Assembly: GCA_041695085.1 (NCBI GenBank)
Contig: JBGFRO010000004.1
Coordinates: 62,001 to 126,000, forward strand
DNA length: 64,000 nt
Direction: 5' to 3'
Origin: DYFT01 sp041695085
GTDB taxonomy: Bacteria; Bacteroidota; Ignavibacteria; UBA10030
Shown: in pieces, positions 45,088-53,749 of the stretch
Layout: each line of letters starts with the position of its first letter
Position numbering within the stretch: the first letter of the stretch is position 1
Translations under genes and position numbers: made by a program
The notes under the pieces: model-generated
Seen by the model: only the letters and a program-made list of their open reading frames with translations
What the model was told of the DNA's origin: nothing
Databases searched by the model: none

Positions 45088-45213
45088 ACTCAACCTGCAG
45101 CAAAAAGCGTTTACTCTGGAGTGGTTTCAAAGGGCTTTCCACCATTTCTTACGATTCTTGAGAAGTCAAGTGAGCGGACTTTCTCGATTTTGACAACGCT
45201 GTTGATTTTCGCA

Positions 45214-45744
45214 TCAATGAAAAGAAAGCAAAGCCCTGCAGTCGGCGCATAACTCTGCGCTTTTCAGATCGATCTCCTCCACGTACGTCGAAGAACGCAT
45301 GACGCATTCAAAGTGCCGACAATGGAACAAACCGAACGTATGTCCAAGTTCGTGAACGATCTCTTTTTCCAGCCGGCAGAGCGTCTGTTCATCGTCCGGC
45401 GGCAGTCCATAGAACTGCTGTAACAGACGCGCCGTGGAGATCACCGCGGCTCCCCCCTCCAGCTGTGCCTCCCCAAAGACAAAGGTCAGAACGGGGATGA
45501 AGAGATCGACCTCCACCACCGCAATCGTCTTACTCTCAGGAAAAGGATGTTGGTGGATGAGTTCGGCGAGGAGAATAGTTGAATTCCATTGGCGCCGCGA
45601 AGAATCGAACGCCCGCGAAAGGTTCAGCGACCCTTTCAGGATCGTGGTCTCCACCCCGAATTGATCTCCTACCCTCTTCCCGATCCTCAGTAGACGATCC
45701 TGCCGTAACGACGTAACGTTGAGAATCCGGATTGTGGAGCTCAC
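45214..45744 (-). CDS. Archaemetzincin-type zinc protease
   Basis: 176 residues. The active site HELGHTFGLFHC (His131, Glu132, His135, His141, Cys142) is the archaemetzincin HExxHxxGxxHC motif. The Cys147 of HFECVM and the CADC near the C-terminus complete the second, structural zinc site. No signal peptide, so cytoplasmic. Natural substrates of this family are unknown. It overlaps the NtrC-type gene by ATGA and is thus cotranslated with a regulator, an unusual partner. Archaemetzincins are common in Archaea and sporadic in bacteria. Confidence 0.92.
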   Translation of the reverse strand: MSSTIRILNVTSLRQDRLLRIGKRVGDQFGVETTILKGSLNLSRAFDSSRRQWNSTILLAELIHQHPFPESKTIAVVEVDLFIPVLTFVFGEAQLEGGAAVISTARLLQQFYGLPPDDEQTLCRLEKEIVHELGHTFGLFHCRHFECVMRSSTYVEEIDLKSAELCADCRALLSFH

Positions 45745-47087
45745 TGCGGTTTCTTCAGACCATATTTTTCGATCTTGTTGTACAGCGTAACCCGATCAAT
45801 CTGCAGAATATCTGCCGATCTCGAGATGTTCCAGTTGTTCTGATCAAGTATTGAAGCAATGTGTGCCCGTTCCATAGCGGCGAGCGATCCGGAGGCAGGC
45901 ATCGACCGCTTTTCCATCAGCTGGAAAGGGAGATCTTCCGGCCGAATGGCGGGCTCTTTCCCCACCACCATCGCTCGTTCAATCGCATTCTCGAGCTCGC
46001 GGACGTTTCCCGGCCAGTCGTACCGCATCAACACATCCATCGCCTCAGGAGCGACGGTATGAATGTGTTTTGCCATGATGCGAGCATATTTCTTCACAAA
46101 GTAGTTGGCAAGAATCGGAATATCCCCCTTTCGCTCCCGCAGCGGCGGGATGAAGATCGAGAACACGTTCAAACGATAGTAAAGGTCTTCGCGAAACGTC
46201 CCTTCGGCAACCGCTCGTTCAAGATCTTTGTTCGTCGCGCAGATGATGCGGAAATCGACCTTGATCACATCGTTGCCACCGAGGCGCGTGAATTGTTTTG
46301 TCTCGATGACCCGCAGCAGATCCATCTGCGTCTTCATATCGATATTCCCCACCTCATCGAGAAAGAGCGTTCCCCCATCAGCCAGTTCGATTTTCCCCTT
46401 TCTCCGGTATTGCGCCCCCGTGAACGCTCCCCGCTCATGGCCAAAAAGTTCGCTTTCGAGCAAACCTTCGGGCATCGCGCCGCAGTTGACCGGAACAATG
46501 GGAAAGTACCTGCGCGAACTGCTGCTGTGGATCGCGCGCGCGATCAACTCCTTGCCCGTTCCACTTTCACCACGGATCATCACAGTCGTGTCGGTCGAGG
46601 CAACGGTCTTGATCAGCTCAAACACCTTCTGCATTTGAGGGGAATCGCCGATGATCTCATCGGCACGCGATATCTCGGTTATCTGCTCGCGGAGCTTCAG
46701 GTTTTCGTTCGCAAGAGACCGTTGTTTGACGGCGTTGCTGACAAGATGCGACAAATAATCCGGATCGACCGGCTTGGTGACGTAATCAAAGGCGCCCGAT
46801 TTCAGTGCCTGGACGGCCGTATCGACCGAAGCATGCGCCGTAATGAAGATGATGGTTGCACTCGGATCGATCTCCTTGATACGCTGCTGCAGTTCCATCC
46901 CATCCACTCCCGGCATCTTGATATCGAGCAAGATGATGTCCCACTTGTTCGCCTGAAGCTGCTTTAAGGCTGCTGCAGCATTTTCCGCCACACCCACATG
47001 ATAGCCGTCTTCCCGAAACCATTTCGAGAGAGAGTCGCGGACCACTTTTTCGTCGTCTACGATGAGAATGGAGATCGTGCTGTTCAT
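45741..47087 (-). CDS. NtrC-type sigma-54 response regulator
   Basis: 448 residues in three domains. Receiver (Asp55 in LLDIKMPG), AAA+ sigma-54 interaction domain from about residue 140 (Walker A GESGTGKE, GAFTGA loop for sigma-54, Walker B GGTLFLDEVG) and a Fis-type helix-turn-helix at the end (ADILQIDRVTLYNKIEKYG). It turns on -24/-12 promoters after phosphorylation. I start at ATG 47085-47087 with GGAGG upstream. The cognate kinase is the gene 17 bases upstream. Confidence 0.95.
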   Translation of the reverse strand: MNSTISILIVDDEKVVRDSLSKWFREDGYHVGVAENAAAALKQLQANKWDIILLDIKMPGVDGMELQQRIKEIDPSATIIFITAHASVDTAVQALKSGAFDYVTKPVDPDYLSHLVSNAVKQRSLANENLKLREQITEISRADEIIGDSPQMQKVFELIKTVASTDTTVMIRGESGTGKELIARAIHSSSSRRYFPIVPVNCGAMPEGLLESELFGHERGAFTGAQYRRKGKIELADGGTLFLDEVGNIDMKTQMDLLRVIETKQFTRLGGNDVIKVDFRIICATNKDLERAVAEGTFREDLYYRLNVFSIFIPPLRERKGDIPILANYFVKKYARIMAKHIHTVAPEAMDVLMRYDWPGNVRELENAIERAMVVGKEPAIRPEDLPFQLMEKRSMPASGSLAAMERAHIASILDQNNWNISRSADILQIDRVTLYNKIEKYGLKKPQ

Positions 47088-47104
47088 AAATCGTACCTCC
47101 CAAT

Positions 47105-48739
47105 TCAATGCCGGGTGCTCAGTTCTTGTGTTTGCGTCTCCAGAGGGGAATGCGAACTCGGTGATGGAAAAGAGAGCGTGAAGGTCGTTCCCTTTGAGAG
47201 GGCAGATTGAACGCTGATCGATCCCCCGTGCCGTTCCACAATGCCGTAGACGACCGACAAACCCAGACCCACACCCACTCCCGTTTTCTTGGTCGAGAAG
47301 AACGGTTCGAAAATCTGACGAAGATCCTCCTCTGCAATCCCCACACCTGTGTCGGTGACGCTGAGTTTAACGGGAGCGTCCGGACTTTCCTGCACGACCT
47401 CAACGGTGAGTGTGCCACCATCGGGCATCGCTTCTACGGCGTTTACAAACAACGCAACGAGAGCTTGCTGAATCTGTTGTTCATCACACAGAATCATCAC
47501 ATCCTGTTCGGGTAGTTTCATTTCGAAACGCACATTGGAGATGGCGAAGTGGTGTCGCATCAATTGCTCCGCCTTCTCCACAATCCCTCGAACGGACGAG
47601 ATCGCCAATTCCCCCACCTGCTTCTTCGAAAACAGCAAGAGATTCTTGACGATCGTTCCGCAGCGTGAGGCCTCGCCCGCGATAAGGTCGAGATCGTTGA
47701 GAAGTTCATTCTGGAGATCCGTCCTCATCTCGATCTTTCGAAGTCGTTTGGCCAACACTTTCGCGTACGTCAAGATCGCTTCCAACGGGTTGTTCAGTTC
47801 GTGTGCGACGGTTGCCGAGAGTTTCCCCAGAGAGGCCATTTTTTCAATCTGCAAAATCTGATCGTGAACGCGCTTCAGTTCCTCCGATTTCTGTTTGACA
47901 CGATCTTCGAGCGTTCGAGCCCATTGCTCGTTCTGTTCATGCTCGCGTTTGAGCGAGAGGACCATTTCATTGAACGACTGCGCTAGGTCTCCAATTTCTG
48001 TCTTGGAATCGAGCGAAATGTTCAGATCGAGATTCCCCTGCCGGATTTGCTGCGTCCCCTCCCTCAGTATTCTGACAGGCCTCAGAACTAACGCACCGAG
48101 GAAGATGATGGAGAGCGTTCCGGTCACGACAACAGCGAGGAGGCTGACGAAGGCGAGCTGCTTTCTCTCCTCTGCCAGAGATGCATCGACTTCCGCCAGC
48201 GACATACGGACATCGAGGACTCCCAAAACGGTCCGTTCCGCGGGCTGTAAGTGACAGCCGGACTGGGTGCACTGCGGCTCGTTCCGGATGGGATTGATCA
48301 TCCCCAGGATACGATAGCCCTGAGAGGTTTCGTAGATGCGCGTACGATTGCTCGAAGGAAGCGATTCAAGTGGCTTGGCCTGATCGTGACACGCCGTGCA
48401 CGCTTCAGCGTGGAGATCGACAACGGTCCCCTGTTCCGAGGAATCGGTGGAAAAGGTGATCTCCCCCCGTTTGTTGTAGATGCGGATCCCCTCCACCCCC
48501 GGCTGGTGTCCGATCATACTGATGATGTGATACACATCCTCTTTCCGGTTGAGAAGCATGGAATAGTGCGTCGAGTTCTTGATCACCTCTCCAATGCGCG
48601 TTGCACTCCCCAACACGAAGTTCATCATCTGATCGGAATGGAACCGGATCGTGAAGTAGGAGTAAGCTCCGAATAAGATCGAGACCAGCGAGAGGGATCC
48701 GACCAGAAGGCGAAATCGTAAGGTGTGAATGAATCGCAT
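47105..48739 (-). CDS. Histidine kinase with haem c-type sensor motifs
   Basis: 544 residues. TM1 near 10-30, an extracytoplasmic sensor (31-194), TM2 near 195-219, HAMP, a coiled stretch, HisKA with His313 in VAHELNNPLEA, and HATPase (N box LFVNAVEAM, DTGVGIAEED, GVGLGLSVVYGI). The sensor holds CTACH (114-118) and CTQSGCH (157-163), that is CxxCH and CxxxxCH haem c attachment motifs. A periplasmic di-haem sensor is therefore likely, sensing redox state, O2, NO or a similar ligand. GGAGG precedes the ATG. Partner of the NtrC-type regulator. Confidence 0.93.
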   Translation of the reverse strand: MRFIHTLRFRLLVGSLSLVSILFGAYSYFTIRFHSDQMMNFVLGSATRIGEVIKNSTHYSMLLNRKEDVYHIISMIGHQPGVEGIRIYNKRGEITFSTDSSEQGTVVDLHAEACTACHDQAKPLESLPSSNRTRIYETSQGYRILGMINPIRNEPQCTQSGCHLQPAERTVLGVLDVRMSLAEVDASLAEERKQLAFVSLLAVVVTGTLSIIFLGALVLRPVRILREGTQQIRQGNLDLNISLDSKTEIGDLAQSFNEMVLSLKREHEQNEQWARTLEDRVKQKSEELKRVHDQILQIEKMASLGKLSATVAHELNNPLEAILTYAKVLAKRLRKIEMRTDLQNELLNDLDLIAGEASRCGTIVKNLLLFSKKQVGELAISSVRGIVEKAEQLMRHHFAISNVRFEMKLPEQDVMILCDEQQIQQALVALFVNAVEAMPDGGTLTVEVVQESPDAPVKLSVTDTGVGIAEEDLRQIFEPFFSTKKTGVGVGLGLSVVYGIVERHGGSISVQSALSKGTTFTLSFPSPSSHSPLETQTQELSTRH

Positions 48740-48787
48740 GTCAATACCTCACCTCCCACTTGGCTTCAGAAATCGTGCCACGAAAGA

Positions 48788-48817
48788 GCAATAAAAAACG
48801 GGGATTGTTGGAATCCC
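48788..48817 (-). terminator. Rho-independent terminator of GcvH-like/HybAB operon
   Basis: GGGATT-N5-AATCCC forms a short stem. On the minus strand it is followed by GTTTTTTATT. It lies 140 bases after the last GcvH-like stop and separates that operon from the histidine kinase gene. Confidence 0.6.
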
Positions 48818-48954
48818 TGCTGAGAGAGTTGCAATTTTGGGAAGGATTTTTCGACTCAGATATGACAATTAAGAAACGGACAAAACGGGTTGCTCATTCG
48901 GACTGTTGGCGCAGCGGAATGACCGTGGCGACGAAACTGCCTTCTTTGAAGATC

Positions 48955-49698
48955 CTACGTGAAGACCTCGCAAACGATGTCAAAGTACTTCTTGGCACCG
49001 AGCATATCGGAGATTTGATGGAGCAGAGCTCCTCCATCCGCGAGCGTTGGACCGACAATCGGACGCATCGCTTGAAGGGAACGACCGAGGAGATCACGAA
49101 ACGTCCTCTGATTCAACTCGAACTTCCCCGCCGCTTCGTCGGCAGACATCAGCTCTTCCTCCACATTCACATTCGGCTCGACCATCATCTCAAACACCCA
49201 GCCGCCATCGTACGGCTGCTTTTCAATCAAATGTGGCTCCTCTGTCAACCTTGCGTTCACGGTCGACACCCGCCCACTGAGCGGCGAGATCACGGGAAAT
49301 GTCCCTCCACTCGTCACAATCCAGAGACAGACGTGATCTTTCTGAACTTGCTCACCGAGAGCGGGAAATGCGATCGCTTTCGGCGTTAAGAGCGCGTGCG
49401 CCAATCCGGCCTCTATCCCAACCCGGCAAAGGTTGCCCGCTTGCCTGCGAACCCAACAATGACGCGTGCTGAAATAGAGATCTTTGCGTGAGATTACGGA
49501 CTCCTCACCGGCAGCGCGGGTTGTCCGCTGAGACTCTGCAGGCCGGTATTGTTTCCTCATCGCGGCGTCCAACGGACAGTTGTCGCAATCGAACTGGCGG
49601 TCGCACAACTGATACGAAAGCAACCCGGCCGTCATCCAAATGCATTTCTCGTGAGGCGGCACGAGAGGATGTTCAGAATGTTGAGAGGAAGAATTCAT
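48955..49698 (-). CDS. GcvH-like protein with Cys-rich N-terminus, no lipoyl Lys
   Basis: 247 residues. The N-terminus has a metal-type Cys set, CIWMTAGLLSYQLC and DRQFDCDNCPLD. The middle (residues 78-165) is a biotinyl/lipoyl-like hammerhead related to glycine cleavage H protein: RHCWVRRQAGNLCRVGIEAG, LGEQVQKDH, then PVISPLSGRVSTVN. At the tip of the hairpin, where GcvH has the lipoylated Lys of ESVKA, this protein has VTSGGTF, with no Lys. A helical C-terminus ends near an LADGGALLHQIS motif shared with its paralogs. Last gene of the operon. Not membrane-bound. Confidence 0.85.
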   Translation of the reverse strand: MNSSSQHSEHPLVPPHEKCIWMTAGLLSYQLCDRQFDCDNCPLDAAMRKQYRPAESQRTTRAAGEESVISRKDLYFSTRHCWVRRQAGNLCRVGIEAGLAHALLTPKAIAFPALGEQVQKDHVCLWIVTSGGTFPVISPLSGRVSTVNARLTEEPHLIEKQPYDGGWVFEMMVEPNVNVEEELMSADEAAGKFELNQRTFRDLLGRSLQAMRPIVGPTLADGGALLHQISDMLGAKKYFDIVCEVFT

Positions 49699-49731
49699 AC
49701 GCCCCTCTCCTTTCCTTCCAGTTCGTCGTCT

Positions 49732-50910
49732 CTACTGCACTTGAGAAACGAGTTTGAGGTCATTTTTGAATTCATCCGCGGGCGAGCTGACGACGTGTTC
49801 CGCGTGCGTGAAGATCGGGAGATACTTCGCCGCGAGGGCAAACGCCACAAATCCGAACGCAACGATGGAGAGGGTGACGGAGATCTCCATCCACGATGGA
49901 AAGTACTTCGTTCCGGCCCATGTTTCGAAACCCGTGATCGTGGTATTCATCCGGTTTAAGACAAATCCTACCACCATGAGGAACGCTCCCGCAAAGAGAC
50001 CGTCGTAGTTTTCCCGAATCTTCCTGCGAGAGAGAAGGAGAATCGGAACGATCACACCGATTACCATCTCCAGCCAATACAAGCCGGTCTCATACTGAAA
50101 AGCAAACAGGTGCGAGATTGCGTTACGCTCGAGGAGATCCACAACTTTCAGCGTCCAATAAACACCGAGCATTACAACGCTGAACTTTCCGAGTTGCGTC
50201 AACAGTTCCATTTCGAGGCCGCGATGGAATGCTCGCGAGCTGAGGAACGATTCGATGATCACCATCGCACATCCGACACCGATAGCCGAGATGTAAAAGA
50301 AGAGTGGAAGATAGGGCGAGTACCAGAGCGGATGTAGCTTGTCCGGTACGATGAGATAGATTGAGCCAAGTGACGATTGATGCAACGTCGAAAGCAACAC
50401 GCCGAGGATGACTACGGGGATCGTCACGCGTTTAATTGCTTTGTATGCCTTGTTGAACTGAAGGCGTTCAAAGACGATGGGCGAGAATTCGAGCGCGAGG
50501 ACAGTCGTATAGAGCATAACACACCATGCCACTTCGAACATCACCGATCGCGGATTCCACATGATGATCGCGTGCCAGATTTGCAGCGGTCTCCCGAGAT
50601 CATACATCAACCCGACGATCACGAGCAGGTATCCGAGGAACGCGGTGAGGATTGCCGGCCTCACGATCGGTTCAAATCGCTTGAGGTTGAAGATGTACAC
50701 CATCGACGCGATGGTAAAGCCGCCAGCCGCCAATCCCACCCCCGTGATCACGTCAAATCCGACCCACAAACCCCAGGGGAATTCATCGCTCAAGTTGGTC
50801 GAAGCCCCAAGTCCGTCCAGAAAACGGACATACGTCGCATACAAACCAGAGGCGAAGATGAGGCCTGCTGCGACTTTCCAGAATGTGATTTTTCCGATCG
50901 GCTTTTTCAT
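49732..50910 (-). CDS. HybB/NrfD-family quinone-reactive membrane subunit
   Basis: 392 residues with about ten hydrophobic helices. EFPWGLWVGFDVITGVGLAAGG, VIVGLMYDLGRPLQIWH and STLHQSSLGSIYLIVP are hallmarks of HybB, the hydrogenase-2 membrane subunit, and of NrfD-like proteins. It should exchange electrons between menaquinone and the ferredoxin-type partner encoded next door. No hydrogenase catalytic genes lie nearby. The stop is 33 bases from the GcvH-like gene. Confidence 0.92.
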   Translation of the reverse strand: MKKPIGKITFWKVAAGLIFASGLYATYVRFLDGLGASTNLSDEFPWGLWVGFDVITGVGLAAGGFTIASMVYIFNLKRFEPIVRPAILTAFLGYLLVIVGLMYDLGRPLQIWHAIIMWNPRSVMFEVAWCVMLYTTVLALEFSPIVFERLQFNKAYKAIKRVTIPVVILGVLLSTLHQSSLGSIYLIVPDKLHPLWYSPYLPLFFYISAIGVGCAMVIIESFLSSRAFHRGLEMELLTQLGKFSVVMLGVYWTLKVVDLLERNAISHLFAFQYETGLYWLEMVIGVIVPILLLSRRKIRENYDGLFAGAFLMVVGFVLNRMNTTITGFETWAGTKYFPSWMEISVTLSIVAFGFVAFALAAKYLPIFTHAEHVVSSPADEFKNDLKLVSQVQ

Positions 50911-50962
50911 TGGTACAATCCTTTCAACACGGCGCCTCGTTGTTGACCATCGCCGCTGTGAT

Positions 50963-51742
50963 TTAGTTCAAAGTTCCGTGACCGTTGGAGCCATCTTCCA
51001 TCTTTTTGAGCTTCCGCTCCAACTGCTGGACCTCGATTCGTCTGTTGGTAATCCACCACACGCCATACAGGAACACGCCGCCGACCGCTACAATGCTGGG
51101 GATCTTGGAGAGAGCGTTCCATGTGAGCGTCGGAAGGGCCACTTTGGACATGGTGGTCTTGAAGCCGAGCTGTTCAAACGGCACACTGCTGATGTACAGA
51201 AGAGACGTACCCCCCACCTCTTCCAAACCATAGACTCTTTGCACGTATTTCTCCGGTTCGGCCTGAATCCGCTCATATGCTTCCTTGATCAACTCGTCGC
51301 GGTCGCCGAACTTCGTCGCGCCGGTCGGGCATATCTCGGCGCAAGCGGGTTGAAGACCACGCTCCAATCGGTCAGCACAAAACTTGCATTTCTGCACACG
51401 AGGATACGTACTATTCCACTCATAGCGCGGTACCTGGAAGGGACATGCTTGCATGCAGTACCGGCAACCAATGCATTTGTTTTCGTCGTACAGGACAGGT
51501 CCCGCAGCAGTTTTCGTAAACGCCCCTACCGGGCAAACGGAAACGCACGTCGGATCATCGCAGTGATAGCACATCCGGCGAACGTACGTACCCTCGTATT
51601 CATTCAGCGCGGTGTAGGCGGTGGCTGACAGCCGCTGCTCCTCTCCCTCCGCTAAACCGTTCTCCTCTTTGCACGCGACCTGGCATGCGTTACATCCAAC
51701 GCACAACGTAATATCGATCAACATCGCTTTCTTCTTGATCAT
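50963..51742 (-). CDS. HybA-like four-cluster ferredoxin with membrane anchor
   Basis: 259 residues. Four sets of [4Fe-4S] Cys: CVGCNACQVACKEE, CYHCDDPTCVSVCPVGA, CIGCRYCMQACPFQVP, and KCKFCADRLERGLQPACAEICPTG in pieces. The C-terminal VAVGGVFLYGVWWITN is a membrane anchor, followed by a basic coiled tail. There is no Tat signal, so the domain probably stays on the cytoplasmic side, unlike HybA itself. GGAGG precedes the ATG. Confidence 0.93.
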   Translation of the reverse strand: MIKKKAMLIDITLCVGCNACQVACKEENGLAEGEEQRLSATAYTALNEYEGTYVRRMCYHCDDPTCVSVCPVGAFTKTAAGPVLYDENKCIGCRYCMQACPFQVPRYEWNSTYPRVQKCKFCADRLERGLQPACAEICPTGATKFGDRDELIKEAYERIQAEPEKYVQRVYGLEEVGGTSLLYISSVPFEQLGFKTTMSKVALPTLTWNALSKIPSIVAVGGVFLYGVWWITNRRIEVQQLERKLKKMEDGSNGHGTLN

Positions 51743-51760
51743 GTGTTCCTCCGGATCCGA

Positions 51761-52447
51761 TTACTGAATGGAGAGAAAGGATTCTTCGAACCTCTTCCAC
51801 ACCTGCTCATCCATCTGTTTCAGTGCGCCTGCCATGGGGGCGCCGCCATCCTGCAGCAGCGCCGGTATCACCTTCTCATCGGCCCCAGTACCGGCAAAAA
51901 CGTCACGGAGACGCAGAAACTCGTCGCGCATCCACGCACGGGTCTCTTCCCCGAACAACATTTCTCGCAAATCCGACGGCCGGTCCGGTTTGATCGCATA
52001 CACCCAACCATCCGAGAACAGGTGCTCCTTCAGCAATGAAGGATTGCGTGCCAGCTCTTCGTTACGTGTGAGAACGACCCCATCCAGCGGCGCGCGGACG
52101 GTCAACGACCGAGACCCTTCAAGCAATACCAAGATCGGTTCTCCCCGCTTCACATGCTCCCCTTCCCGTTTCAAGAATGTTATCTCGGGTCGATCCAACA
52201 GCCTACCAACAAAGTCATCAAGTCCCAAACGAACTTTGCCGGAGGGGAAGAGATTGAGCCATGTATGGGAACGCGCGAAGAAAATACCTTGCGGAGTCCG
52301 AATGGGCGTGGTTGTTTGCAGCGAAGGCTGATCCGCAACAGGGATCATCGGCGCCAGAGGCACGGTCCTTCCCGCCCTTATGCGGCGGACAATCCAGTCG
52401 ATTCCCACAAACAGGATGATGGTGATAATGAGAAATAGAACGGTCAT
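51761..52447 (-). CDS. Membrane-anchored GcvH-like protein, no lipoyl Lys
   Basis: 228 residues. One N-terminal transmembrane helix (VLFLIITIILFVGIDWIV), then a GcvH-like domain (ARSHTWLNLFPSGKVRLGLDDFV, LKREGEHVKRGEPILVLLEG). At the lipoyl site it reads EGSRSLTV, without Lys. The next strand is RAPLDGVVLTRN. A C-terminal helical part follows, with VIPALLQDGGAPM close to the shared LxDGG motif. AAGGAG precedes the ATG. Overlaps the paralog upstream by ATGA. Confidence 0.85.
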   Translation of the reverse strand: MTVLFLIITIILFVGIDWIVRRIRAGRTVPLAPMIPVADQPSLQTTTPIRTPQGIFFARSHTWLNLFPSGKVRLGLDDFVGRLLDRPEITFLKREGEHVKRGEPILVLLEGSRSLTVRAPLDGVVLTRNEELARNPSLLKEHLFSDGWVYAIKPDRPSDLREMLFGEETRAWMRDEFLRLRDVFAGTGADEKVIPALLQDGGAPMAGALKQMDEQVWKRFEESFLSIQ

Positions 52448-53157
52448 GATGAGACTCCTTCTTCTTCATTGTTTTGAGTGTGTAAGGATCTTGGTGATTG
52501 TTCATCGATCAGGGAGCAGAGCGTAAAAAACTCTGAGGCCACTTTCTGCCATTGTTCGTCCGTCAACGCGTCGCTGATGTTCTCGACATACGTACCGCCG
52601 TCTTGCAGGACGGTTCCGACGCGCGGAGCGAAGGATTGGATGAGGTGCATTCTCAATGCATCCCGCCAGCGCCCAGCAGTGATGCCGCGTAACAAATTCC
52701 GGAGTTCCAGCCGCAATTTGGTAGGGGCAATACGAACGATCCATCCTTTGTCGTAGTGCGACTCGTTCACAAGCGAGGGGCGGGTTTCAGCATCGTGATT
52801 GACGGAGACGATTGTTCCGGAGACGGGGGCCGCGGTCCACACCACCCGGTTACCGTGACCGAGAGCAGCGAGTTTGTCCCCCTGCCGAACGGTTGCGCCT
52901 TCTTTTGGAAGCATCAACGAGGTCAGCCGCCCGATGAACCGTTGAGCAAAATCGTCGACACCGACGGTGACAAGTTTCGGTTCCTTCACTTCCACCCAAC
53001 TATGTCCGGGATGAAGAAATCGCTCGGAGACAAGATGCTCGCCGGACAGACGGACTTCTGGAATCCGAGACGCCGATTGCGTGCGGCGCTGAGCTTCCGC
53101 ATACATCTGAAGAGCGATGACGATCGCAACCGTGAGAAGAACGAGTAACACGACCAT
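52444..53157 (-). CDS. Membrane-anchored GcvH-like protein, no lipoyl Lys
   Basis: 237 residues; first gene of the operon. N-terminal helix MVVLLVLLTVAIVIALQMY, then a GcvH-like domain: HPGHSWVEVKEPKLVTVGVDDF, LPKEGATVRQGDKLAALGHG, TAAPVSGTIVSVN. The lipoyl hairpin reads LGHGNRVVWT, again without Lys. The C-terminal VGTVLQDGGTYVEN matches the motif of the other two. GGAGG precedes ATG 53155-53157; a GTG at 53175 is further upstream. Its membrane anchor suggests docking to the HybB partner. Confidence 0.85.
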   Translation of the reverse strand: MVVLLVLLTVAIVIALQMYAEAQRRTQSASRIPEVRLSGEHLVSERFLHPGHSWVEVKEPKLVTVGVDDFAQRFIGRLTSLMLPKEGATVRQGDKLAALGHGNRVVWTAAPVSGTIVSVNHDAETRPSLVNESHYDKGWIVRIAPTKLRLELRNLLRGITAGRWRDALRMHLIQSFAPRVGTVLQDGGTYVENISDALTDEQWQKVASEFFTLCSLIDEQSPRSLHTQNNEEEGVSS

Positions 53158-53207
53158 GGCAACCTCCGCACTCACCGAGCTTCTGGATTTCCTTTGTTAG
53201 AATACTA

Positions 53208-53224
53208 TGAAATCTTCGTGCCAG
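53208..53224 (-). promoter_or_regulatory. Possible sigma-54 promoter of GcvH-like/HybAB operon
   Basis: Minus strand CTGGCACG-AAGA-TTTCA. The -24 half is perfect, but the -12 GC is TC. Predicted start about 53196, 40 bases before the gene at 53157. Weak on its own; the context is the reason to list it. Confidence 0.3.
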
Positions 53225-53391
53225 TAAAAGCCGGCGATCCTCGTTCAGGACGCTTCTAACTCTTTTTGTGTCAAGCACTTACGATTGCCAGTCTTGGGAG
53301 AGGGGAGAGTACTTCCGTGGCGTGTTGAAAATCGCTACACAGGGGAGTGATGAAAATCTGAACGGTTGATAACTGATTAGGCGAGAGGGGT

Positions 53392-53598
53392 TTATCCCTT
53401 GTGTTGAGGATTTCGACGCGCGCTGTTGAGATGTTCAACTACTTCTTTTCCTACCGTTATCCGACGCCGCGCATCGTCTAGGATCTCCTGCCTCGTTCCT
53501 ATCAACAGCATATGAACAGAGTCAACATTGCCTGTGATGAATCCACGACCTCTCGTGCGCACCAGAGATTTCCGGTTCTCTTCCACAGATGAGTGCAT
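53392..53598 (-). pseudogene. Fragment resembling URO-D/methyltransferase C-terminus
   Basis: A 68-codon frame with GFITGNVDSVHMLLIGTRQE followed by ILDDARRRITVGK. The GNVD..xLLxGTxxEIxxxARRxI pattern is that of uroporphyrinogen-decarboxylase family proteins near their C-terminus. The frame then loses similarity. No start codon with a ribosome site, no complete domain. Probably a decayed piece; function none. Confidence 0.4.
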
Positions 53599-53695
53599 CG
53601 CCCCGACTTTGGTGTTTGGTGATGGCGCGGTCGAGGAGCTTGAACCGATTATCTCCGCTCGAATGGGGTGTAGAAGAATTGACGGGTTGATTCAT
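53522..53695 (-). pseudogene. Fragment resembling HoxE/NuoE N-terminus
   Basis: The 57-codon frame from ATG 53695 begins MNQPVNSSTPHSSGDNRF and goes on KLLDRAITKHQSRGDALI. This is close to the start of HoxE (diaphorase subunit of bidirectional hydrogenase), where SGDxRFKxLDxxxKRHQxxxDALIEVLH is typical. After DALI the frame changes to unrelated residues and stops. The rest of HoxE is absent. It overlaps the previous fragment in another frame. Confidence 0.45.
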
Positions 53696-53749
53696 AATCG
53701 GGCTCAGTCGAAAGACGTGCGAGTCTTGATCTCCACGAAGGTGGTCGGG

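Noticed and set aside
48955..53157. Glycine cleavage system
   Set aside because: No gcvT or gcvP genes are present, and the lipoyl Lys is absent in all three GcvH-like proteins.
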